Shown in pieces: positions 55,039 to 62,394 of a stretch of 64,000 nt of DNA (positions within the stretch are counted from its first letter, which is position 1; every line of letters starts with the position of its first letter). A program made the position numbers and the translations under genes. This DNA is from Cytophagales bacterium (GTDB lineage Bacteria > Bacteroidota > Bacteroidia > Cytophagales > Cyclobacteriaceae), in NCBI GenBank assembly GCA_033344775.1, contig JAWPMT010000004.1:992001-1056000 (forward strand), given 5' to 3'. The notes under the pieces were generated by a model. That model ran no database searches. It saw only the letters and a program-made list of their open reading frames with translations, and had not been told where the DNA came from.

Positions 55039-55135
55039 TGTTTGTGCGTTAGTTCTAGGTCACTAAGCTCCCAAAAACAGATGTTAAGTGTCGTTATATT
55101 CGGTTAACGCATGTTAAAGCGGACACGGTCCTCCG

Positions 55136-55939
55136 TTAAATTTTGAAAAATCCTTCCAGCACCATCACTGCCATTCCTTTGATCAGTAACTGATCATCTA
55201 ACAATTCCAGGTCCATGAATCCGGTTCTTGCGGAGGCCTGAAAAGATTTCATTTTGTTCTTCATTAGTCGTTCACCCCAATATGGGGCCATGAAAGTATG
55301 GGTAGCTCCGGTTACCGGATCTTCATTAGAACCACTCCATGGCCAGAAGTAGCGTGAATGAAAATCATATTCTTCTGTGCCTTTGGTCGTAATTAGTACC
55401 CCATGCAGGGAATCATGAGTCTGCAGCAAAGCATTGAAATCAGGAGCAAGTTCTTTGAGCTTCTTGGTGCTTTCAATTTCGATCATCAGGATCCGTGTTT
55501 CCTCATTGAAAACACTATTGATAGCCTTGTCGATGCCTAGTGCCTGAAGCATGCCTGCCGGAATTTCAGCATCACACGTCCGGTAACGGGGAAATTCCAT
55601 GACCAGACTTTCTGCTTCGGGTTTTACTTTGAGTTTCAGTCCGTGCCCGGTGATAAAGTCGATGGTTTCCGGAGCATACTTTTCCACCAATACCTGGGCC
55701 GACGCCAAAGTAGCATGTCCGCACAATGGGATTTCCATTTTCGGAGAAAAGTAGCGGATGTTCCAATGGTCTTGCTCCTGACTAAGGAAAGCCGTTTCAG
55801 ATAAGTTGAGTTCAGTGGCGATCGATTGCATTTCCCAATCACTCAAAGGCTGTTCCAATAGGCAAACACCAGCCGGATTGCCTTTGAATGCCTGATCCGT
55901 AAATGAATCGACGATAAAAGTAGAGATTTCTTTGGGCAT
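55136..55939 (-). CDS. PhzF-family isomerase
   Basis: A 267-residue enzyme of the phenazine-biosynthesis PhzF/diaminopimelate-epimerase fold. FTDQAFKGNPAGVC, LNLSETAFL (Glu48 as likely catalytic acid/base), YFSPKMEIPLCGHATLASA and SNEDPVTGATHTFMAPYW are the family motifs. No other phenazine genes are present, so the substrate is unknown; such stand-alone copies are common. Confidence 0.92.
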   Translation of the reverse strand: MPKEISTFIVDSFTDQAFKGNPAGVCLLEQPLSDWEMQSIATELNLSETAFLSQEQDHWNIRYFSPKMEIPLCGHATLASAQVLVEKYAPETIDFITGHGLKLKVKPEAESLVMEFPRYRTCDAEIPAGMLQALGIDKAINSVFNEETRILMIEIESTKKLKELAPDFNALLQTHDSLHGVLITTKGTEEYDFHSRYFWPWSGSNEDPVTGATHTFMAPYWGERLMKNKMKSFQASARTGFMDLELLDDQLLIKGMAVMVLEGFFKI

Positions 55940-56007
55940 GGGTCTAAAGTAACGCCTTCTTCAAAATTATCACTCAAGTCGACTCATTTGATGTACTATT
56001 GCCTTTC

Positions 56008-57024
56008 ATGAAAGTCACTCAAATTTTGATCGGATTCCTGATCGTTGTAAGCAGCTGCACGATCAAAGAACAGTCCTCAAGGCAAGCACCGGAAGGCATG
56101 ATTTTGATTCCAGAAGGGAATTTCATGTTAGGAGGGAAAACAGATGATGCCTACTGGAATGAATTGCCTGCTCACGAAGTACAAGTGGCTTCATTCTTAA
56201 TGGATGCAACTGAAGTGACCAATCGCGAATACAAAGCGTTTGTGGATGCAACGGGGTACCAAACGGTCGCAGAACGAGATGTGGATTGGGAAGAGATTAA
56301 AAAACAACTCCCTCCCGGCGTAGAAAAACCTCATGATTCACTCTTGCGTGCAGGTTCTCTGGTTTTTCAGGCTACTAAAGGAGCCGTTAACCTGAATGAC
56401 TATACGCAATGGTGGCAATGGACTGTCGGAGCGAATTGGCAACACCCTGAAGGTCCTCGCAGCGACATCAATGATCGCATGAACCATCCGGTGGTGCACA
56501 TTGCCTATGAAGATGCACAGGCTTATGCTGAATGGATCGGGAAGCGACTACCGACAGAAGCCGAATGGGAATGGGCAGCAATGGGCGGCACGAAAGATGC
56601 GAAATATCCCTGGGGAAATGATCCTGCAGATAAGGCTACTGATAAAGCAAATTTCTGGCAGGGGTCGTTCCCCTACGAAGACCGGAAACTAGATGGTTAT
56701 GGGAGTACCGCTCCGGTCAAATCTTATTCGCCCAATGGATATGGTCTCTACGATATGGCTGGCAATGTCTGGGAACTGTGCGCAGATAAATATGATGTCT
56801 CCTGGTTTTCTAAACAGGCACAGCAAAAGGAGATCATCAACCCACAGGGTTCCCCCCGATTTAATGACCCTACGGAACCCGGCACCTCAAAGCATGTGGC
56901 CCGCGGTGGGAGTTTTTTGTGCAATGACAGCTATTGCTCAGGTTACCGGACCAGTCGCAGGATGGGAACGAGTATGGATTCGGGGCTGAATCACACCGGG
57001 TTTCGATGTGTGGTGGATTTGTAA
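56008..57024 (+). CDS. Formylglycine-generating enzyme (SUMF1/FGE family), lipoprotein
   Basis: FGE oxidises the sulfatase signature Cys to formylglycine. The sequence has GNFMLGGKTDDAYWNELPAH, DATEVTNREYKAFVDATGY, RLPTEAEWEWAAMGG, YDMAGNVWELCADKY and RGGSFLCNDSYCSGYRTSRR followed by TGFRC. The Cys-x4-Cys pair matches the copper/redox cysteines of true FGE (human Cys336/341), so activity on sulfatases is plausible. The start at ATG 56008 (after a TTG at 55999) gives a signal ending IVVSSC, a lipobox at Cys17. A periplasmic lipoprotein FGE would have to act after export of its target. The sulfatase at 1612-3978 is a candidate. Confidence 0.9.
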   Translation: MKVTQILIGFLIVVSSCTIKEQSSRQAPEGMILIPEGNFMLGGKTDDAYWNELPAHEVQVASFLMDATEVTNREYKAFVDATGYQTVAERDVDWEEIKKQLPPGVEKPHDSLLRAGSLVFQATKGAVNLNDYTQWWQWTVGANWQHPEGPRSDINDRMNHPVVHIAYEDAQAYAEWIGKRLPTEAEWEWAAMGGTKDAKYPWGNDPADKATDKANFWQGSFPYEDRKLDGYGSTAPVKSYSPNGYGLYDMAGNVWELCADKYDVSWFSKQAQQKEIINPQGSPRFNDPTEPGTSKHVARGGSFLCNDSYCSGYRTSRRMGTSMDSGLNHTGFRCVVDL

Positions 57025-57365
57025 GGAAATTCCTATAAAATCCAGATTCCGATAGATCACTTTGAACATCGTAGTGGTTCGGGTCCTCTCAAACAACAAG
57101 AAGTTCGTGGAGACACAAACTTTGGCGAGATCACATGGGACTCAGAAACAAAATACTAGCCTCCCAATTGATCCCAGCCTTGTCGGCAGGCAGGCGTGGA
57201 ATGATGTCTTGGAAGAGAAGGAAGTAATGCCCTCGTTTGAGTCCTCTCTAATAATAAACAACAAGAAGTTCGTGGAGACACGTACTTCGGCGAAGGCAGA
57301 AGTTCCTTGGCTTGTCATCTTGAGTTCCGTCGAAAGGTAGACAAGCAACACCAACACCCACCAAC
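57025..57365. other. Intergenic region with direct repeats
   Basis: About 340 bases without a credible gene; short frames at 57062-57357 on both strands reflect the repeats. It includes the 26-bp direct repeat described separately, and TCGGCAGGCAGG and GTCATCTTGAG-like pieces typical of decayed dispersed intergenic elements. Confidence 0.6.
57083..57293. repeat. Direct repeat pair, 26 bp exact
   Basis: A 26-base sequence ending GAAGTTCGTGGAGACAC is exactly repeated at 57091-57116 and 57256-57281. Both copies are preceded by GTCCTCTC (57083-57090, 57241-57248) and followed by ACTT(T/C)GGCGA, so the real units are about 45-50 bp, 165 bp apart. They are likely copies of a dispersed element. Confidence 0.75.
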
Positions 57366-57389
57366 AAAAAAGGCCCCTTCGGAGCCTTT
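57366..57389 (-). terminator. Intrinsic terminator of the multicopper oxidase gene
   Basis: On the minus strand AAAGGCTCC-GAA-GGGGCCTTT forms a 9-bp stem (one G-U) with a T run (six T). It begins 20 bp after the oxidase stop codon. Confidence 0.82.
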
Positions 57390-57408
57390 ATCAATTTCAT
57401 GAATTCGA

Positions 57409-60400
57409 TCAGTCTTTCTTTCCTTCAAATGGTGAAGTAACATAAGGCATCATCATACCTCGATCCTCGTGACGTAGGATGTGACAGTGATACACCCAAA
57501 TACCTCTTCGATTATCGTCATCTGTCACGGTAATTGCCCCAGGAGTAGTACCATTTTGTTTAGGTACATTGACCCAATACCGCACCTTCACATAGCCGTG
57601 AGGTGGAATGGTGATGGTATCCCACCAGTTGCCAACAAAACCCTGGATACCAATTTCCTTGCCTTTCTCCACGGCAATGACATCACCGGACTTGGCATTG
57701 GCTTTGGTTGGACGTTGTGGCTCAGAACTGGCCGTTTGTGCACGCACATACCAATCCTTACTCCCTGTTACCGGATTAGTCTCGTAGCTCAACTGCCCTA
57801 CTTCTACCACAAAGAATGGGTTGATATGGATATGGAATGGATGACCTACATCAGAGTTATTGATCAGGTAATACTCTTCTGCAGTAGTAGCACGAGGAAG
57901 GCCAGGAAGATCCCATGAAGACGAGTATCCTTCATATTTCTTGTTCACCAATGCAGGACCATCGATACCGGTCAGTGCTTTCCAGCTCGGCTTGTTCGTG
58001 TTAGTCCAGGTATATTTTCCATTAGCCTCTGTAATCGTTTGGAAATAGCCTGGATTCATGAAATAGTAGGACGTATCACCCGGGGGATTGACCACTTGAT
58101 TCGTATTCGGCCATTGCACCCCTCCGGACTTCTCAAATGCCATATTATCATAGGTACCTATGGTATCCGCATCATTAACTGGTGTTGCCGTATGGGCATG
58201 TGTAGTACTAGAATTAAAGGCCAGATCAGAGGGAGTTTTAAACCCTGTTTGAATGAAATCTTCGGCTTTTGGATTGCCTAATGGATCATTCAAGACAAAA
58301 AACCTTCCGTTCAAGGTAAACTGATTCACTTTACTGCTTGCTGAACCGTCTGTCTGGGTCAGCTTGACCCTGATTCCTGAAACATCGAAAATCACCGGGC
58401 GCGACTGCAAAATATCAGACTTAGAGATCGGAGAAACATAACTCGGGGGTTTGACCGGGGGAGTTTGTTCATCCATGGTAATAGGCGAAAGCATTTTCAT
58501 ACGCTCCTTGGAAGGATAATCATAGGAATCTACCGCATCCCCAGTTACGTTTACCGTCATGATCACCGCTGGTGATTGCTGCCCGGATACTATTCCATAA
58601 GGCTGAAATCCTGAATTTCCTACTCCAAAATCGCTACTTGTATTGATCTTCACATCCAGAAAATCAGCATCGCTACTGCTTTCTTTCACTTGTATCAGCG
58701 GTACAACATTCGTACTACCACCCACCCATGGTTGACTAAATCCTGAATACTGGTACTTAAACATCAATGGATTATTCTTACCATTCACAGTGGCTGGGAG
58801 AAAACCGGTTTGCTTGCTACCCTTGGAATATAGCGTTTTCCCAGTCGCAGCATCTTTTAAGGTAATGTCTGTTGGGTAGTTCTTAAAGAATTTATAGGTA
58901 CCAGCTGTTGATAGCTTTACCAGAAAATCCGATCGATTCCCTGGAGCCAGAAGCGCGGGCTTCTCAGCTGTAATGGTATCCATTTTCGCAAAGGTGATCC
59001 CATCAGCAGCTACCAAATAAATAGGCTCAACGTAAAAAGTACTCTTATCTGTCGCATCCTGTCTACCTAGCCAGACGTAAGCAAAAGATTTATGATTCGT
59101 TCCCGCATTCACCAATCGCCATCTCTGCATCTCTCCTGGAGCCACATCATAGGAGTAATCGGTCAATCCATTTACCGTCAACGTGAGCGAGTCATTATGA
59201 TTGATACCCATCGCATCTCCTTCGCCTCGCTGAAAACCATAGTTGGTAATCTCCTGAATGGCAAACACGCGATCATTTTGATCACTCCATGCGTCATAGG
59301 TCTTTTGATCCGTATACTCGATGATAGAATTGTCTTGTGACTCTTCGATCACAATTGTTCCCGCCATACCATTTTCAACTTGTGCACTGGTCGCGCCATG
59401 CTTATGCGGATGGAACCAATGTGTGCCTGGCAAGTGATTGACTGGGATCTTATACTGATAATTCCAGTTTCCGGCCTTCACTGATTGATCAGAAACAGAA
59501 TATTCATTCAAGGAATCAAGATTAACGACTGGCTCATCGGTATCCGGTGCGTCATAATCCTCGGTACTTAGTCCGTCGGGAACTATCACGGTGGTTACAT
59601 CATCCTTGGAAGGATCCACATGCAAACCATGCACGTGCAGGTTGGTATTGTTCAGATTGTGCGGAATGTTCAATTCACCATGTAGCGTCATGCCTGCCAG
59701 TTCTTCGTCTTTACCGAGATCAGTGTTCTGAACATTATCGAAGACATCTAACTGACTGTATTTAATAGGGTTAAATTCATTCACAATATTGACCTGCACC
59801 AAATTACCGGGCTTGAATCGTAAGGTTGGTCCAGGAAGCATCTGAACACCCCGGCTTAAACCATAAGCTCTGGTCCAAATGGATAAAGGTTCATATTTAG
59901 GATCTGCTTTTGTACCTGTATTTTGATAGATCAGACTATCAACTTTCGCAAATTGTGTGTACAAAGTGGTTGTCAGGACACCATTTTCATCGGCATAAAT
60001 CTCTCTTGGTAGCAGTTTCACAGTAGCTGCTTCCAGAGAACCGGAAGCTTTCAGCCCTACTTTATTTACTCCAGCTTTGAGATGATCTCTCTGGATATTA
60101 AGGCTACCAAAAATATATTGTACTTCATCCGAAACGATATATTGTCTGTTAACCTTGATGGTCGTGTAGGCTTTTCCATTCACGGTTACGTCCACATCTA
60201 AAACAGTTGCATCTTTTGGCAGATGAATCACCAGTTGCATCATGGACACTGAAGCCAATGTAATGGACAATTCTTTCTGCTCGGCGTTGATGGTATTAAC
60301 GGTCACTTTGTTGATCACTGATGAACCAGTGGCCGGAGTAACTGTCGGTGCCTCTGAAGACAACAATGCCTGAAAATGAGAAGTAGCTTCCTGCGAATCA

Positions 60401-60492
60401 GAATCTGTCTCACCTCCGGGTTTACAGGCCGTCATAAAACATAGCAGGCCAAGCGTGACTATTGCACGGTAAGAATAGGTTGGAAATTTCAT
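57409..60492 (-). CDS. Very large multicopper oxidase lipoprotein
   Basis: All four copper-binding motifs are present: HVHG (286-289), HWFHPHKHG (358-366), HPFHIHIN (from about 884) and YHCHILRHEDRGMM (1001-1014), which supply one type 1 and the trinuclear type 2/3 sites. The last motif has Met after the His, as in laccase/CueO-like and bilirubin-oxidase-like enzymes. A signal ending CFMTAC gives a lipobox at Cys23. At 1027 residues it is about twice the usual three-domain oxidase (about 500-550), with an N-terminal extension of about 170 residues and long insertions. It probably oxidises metals or phenols in the periplasm or at the surface. It has its own terminator. Confidence 0.93.
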   Translation of the reverse strand: MKFPTYSYRAIVTLGLLCFMTACKPGGETDSDSQEATSHFQALLSSEAPTVTPATGSSVINKVTVNTINAEQKELSITLASVSMMQLVIHLPKDATVLDVDVTVNGKAYTTIKVNRQYIVSDEVQYIFGSLNIQRDHLKAGVNKVGLKASGSLEAATVKLLPREIYADENGVLTTTLYTQFAKVDSLIYQNTGTKADPKYEPLSIWTRAYGLSRGVQMLPGPTLRFKPGNLVQVNIVNEFNPIKYSQLDVFDNVQNTDLGKDEELAGMTLHGELNIPHNLNNTNLHVHGLHVDPSKDDVTTVIVPDGLSTEDYDAPDTDEPVVNLDSLNEYSVSDQSVKAGNWNYQYKIPVNHLPGTHWFHPHKHGATSAQVENGMAGTIVIEESQDNSIIEYTDQKTYDAWSDQNDRVFAIQEITNYGFQRGEGDAMGINHNDSLTLTVNGLTDYSYDVAPGEMQRWRLVNAGTNHKSFAYVWLGRQDATDKSTFYVEPIYLVAADGITFAKMDTITAEKPALLAPGNRSDFLVKLSTAGTYKFFKNYPTDITLKDAATGKTLYSKGSKQTGFLPATVNGKNNPLMFKYQYSGFSQPWVGGSTNVVPLIQVKESSSDADFLDVKINTSSDFGVGNSGFQPYGIVSGQQSPAVIMTVNVTGDAVDSYDYPSKERMKMLSPITMDEQTPPVKPPSYVSPISKSDILQSRPVIFDVSGIRVKLTQTDGSASSKVNQFTLNGRFFVLNDPLGNPKAEDFIQTGFKTPSDLAFNSSTTHAHTATPVNDADTIGTYDNMAFEKSGGVQWPNTNQVVNPPGDTSYYFMNPGYFQTITEANGKYTWTNTNKPSWKALTGIDGPALVNKKYEGYSSSWDLPGLPRATTAEEYYLINNSDVGHPFHIHINPFFVVEVGQLSYETNPVTGSKDWYVRAQTASSEPQRPTKANAKSGDVIAVEKGKEIGIQGFVGNWWDTITIPPHGYVKVRYWVNVPKQNGTTPGAITVTDDDNRRGIWVYHCHILRHEDRGMMMPYVTSPFEGKKD

Positions 60493-60601
60493 ATCTATTA
60501 GGTTGTAAAACCTGAAGATACGAAAAATTGAATGGATAAAAACCAGTAGAGAATGGAAAGAGTAAAATTTCCTCTTATCGTATTACAAGAAAATGATTTA
60601 C

Positions 60602-60648
60602 AAAAAAAGAAGGAGTGGCTTGAAGCCCAGGCCCGAAGGTCTCCTTCT
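60602..60648 (-). terminator. Terminator-like hairpin downstream of the SprF-like gene
   Basis: AGAAGGAG (minus strand, 60648-60641) pairs with CTCCTTCT (60615-60608) around 25 bases that can form a smaller GGC/GCC stem, followed by a run of seven T. It lies 415 bp downstream of the nearest upstream gene on this strand, so it probably ends a small RNA or a long 3' UTR. Confidence 0.5.
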
Positions 60649-60716
60649 CTCACAACCAATAGATAAATGCACCACTCGGGCGTAAACCGAGCAATTTCTT
60701 TTTTGTTTCTTAGATT

Positions 60717-60812
60717 TTAGTTGTCCGCTCTACTCTGAAAGCCGATCAATTCTTCCTGATCACTACCAAGAAGCACACTCACTTGAGTGAAGTTAGATAA
60801 CGCATACTTCAA
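60717..60812 (-). CDS. Possible 31-residue small ORF with TTG start
   Basis: TTG at 60812 opens LKYALSNFTQVSVLLGSDQE, ending FQSRADN with TAA at 60719-60717. The composition is protein-like, and it is followed by two hairpins, the second terminator-like. The rare start, lack of a visible ribosome site and short length make it weak. It may instead be a small RNA. Confidence 0.2.
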   Translation of the reverse strand: MKYALSNFTQVSVLLGSDQEELIGFQSRADN

Positions 60813-61062
60813 AAACTAATAAAACCGTTAAAAGATTAGAAATTTCACCAATCACGAGCTAAAAAGGCATACTTTTCAATATTATTTATTTTTCACACAT
60901 ATAGTGAACCGCTTTTAGTGAATTAACTTTTAAACACACTTTTATCCGTCGATTTTAAGACAATCTCGCGATGGGAGTTATCTGAGTTTCAAATCCAAAA
61001 TTTGAGCCGCTAATTGAAGCGCCAATAAGAATGATTAGTAAAGAGAAGTTGAAAAAATTGGC

Positions 61063-62100
61063 CTAAAAACCAAAAGGAACTGGACACTTGACCTCCCGAA
61101 CGGATTTTGGAGGTTTACCAGGAGGGTCCAGGCTAAACGTGTAGGTCAGTGAAATTTCATGGGCGCCTCCACTGTTGATCCCCAGATCAGACACAGTAAA
61201 ATCGAAACTGTAGCCAATGGAAACGTTATTGGTGGTCAGGCCAGTCATGAAGATCACAGACTCGTTATTAGGAATACCTTCCAGAGATTTTACAGGAATA
61301 CCCCTGTACCAAACTCCAAGCAATAAGGGTTCTAGTGTAAAATAGACGCCCAGGTCTAATTGATCAAATTCACTTTGTGAACGATAATTGAAGGTTGGCG
61401 TAAGGCTCCGTTCTTTCAAAGGTTTATTCTGCGCCCGTTTGGAAATATCATGAAATGGGATCTTGATCCCGCCGTGAAAAGACCTTCGCTGATATAACGG
61501 TGATTCTCCTCCTGCCAGTGCCTGATTGGGCTCTGTGACGTGGTAAATAGAAAATCCTCCCCAAATTTTATCATTAAATAAAATACCACCGAATGAGATG
61601 TCGAAAAAATTAGCATTCAAGCCAGTATTGAATTGTTCATTGGTATTGGCAAGTACCACCTGACCTGTCGCATCAAATTGATCTCCGAATGTCAGGCGAT
61701 CAAAATTGATATCTCTCTGATAATACGCCAGCTGAACGGCAGGCCGAAAAGTCCAATTATAATTTAGTTGCAACTGATAAGCATATTGCAGTCCAATCAT
61801 GGTCGAACGAAGACCTGCTATCCCTTCCCGATCCGTATTAACAATCAGTCCCAGGCTACTGTAGTAGTCGACCCAATTGTAATCCACATAAAACGAGTAA
61901 GATTCGAATGATGCATCAATGGAAGGCCACTGATTCCTGTAATTCAGCCCCACCCTGCCTTTTTGATTGATTCCGGTGAGGCCAGGATTCAGGTTCAGGG
62001 GCGCCGCATAATATTGAGAATACTGCGGATCCTGCGCATGGACCTCCGACGATAGCCCGAAAAACACGAAAACTGTTAAAATAATCAGTATTCTACTCAT
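61063..62100 (-). CDS. PorP/SprF-family T9SS membrane protein
   Basis: A 345-residue outer-membrane protein. Signal MSRILIILTVFVFFGLSSEVHA-Q, then the hallmark DPQYSQYYAAPLNLNPGLTG, followed by GRVGLNYRNQWPS and many barrel strands (GLQYAYQLQLNYNWTFRPAVQLAYYQR). SprF-type proteins help secrete or attach partner SprB-like giant proteins in gliding Bacteroidota. The partner is probably the divergent PKD-containing gene at 62395. The C-terminal tail (KSVREVKCPVPFGF) ends in an aromatic residue. Confidence 0.93.
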   Translation of the reverse strand: MSRILIILTVFVFFGLSSEVHAQDPQYSQYYAAPLNLNPGLTGINQKGRVGLNYRNQWPSIDASFESYSFYVDYNWVDYYSSLGLIVNTDREGIAGLRSTMIGLQYAYQLQLNYNWTFRPAVQLAYYQRDINFDRLTFGDQFDATGQVVLANTNEQFNTGLNANFFDISFGGILFNDKIWGGFSIYHVTEPNQALAGGESPLYQRRSFHGGIKIPFHDISKRAQNKPLKERSLTPTFNYRSQSEFDQLDLGVYFTLEPLLLGVWYRGIPVKSLEGIPNNESVIFMTGLTTNNVSIGYSFDFTVSDLGINSGGAHEISLTYTFSLDPPGKPPKSVREVKCPVPFGF

Positions 62101-62394
62101 TCACCTGTGATCTTAATGGCAAACATTGATGATTTTATTGAAAGACACAAACGCAAAACAGCATGACTTCAACTTACCCTATAAACTGATTTTAGATGTT
62201 TTTTGATCAAAGCCGACATTCATACCCTTAATATCCATAGTTTCGATGATTTGTGTAATGTAACGTCACATCTGGCGTTAGTATTTTAATTAAAACCGTA
62301 AAGCCTCAGACAAAAAAGAAAAAATTAGGGAAACTTCTTTTTAATGGGTATTAGGAAAAGGGTTGTTTTTTGAATGATCTACATTTACCAATCA

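Larger units (their letters stand above)
60493..61062. other. 570-bp intergenic region, possible small transcription unit
   Basis: It holds, on the minus strand, a 31-codon frame (60812-60717), a hairpin CTCGG-TTTACGC-CCGAG (near 60678-60694) and a terminator-like hairpin (60648-60602). The stretch 60820-61062 is AT-rich, without a recognised promoter. See the separate entries; the rest shows nothing. Confidence 0.45.

Noticed and set aside
55136-55939. Phenazine biosynthesis cluster
   Set aside because: Only a single PhzF-family gene; no other phz genes are nearby.
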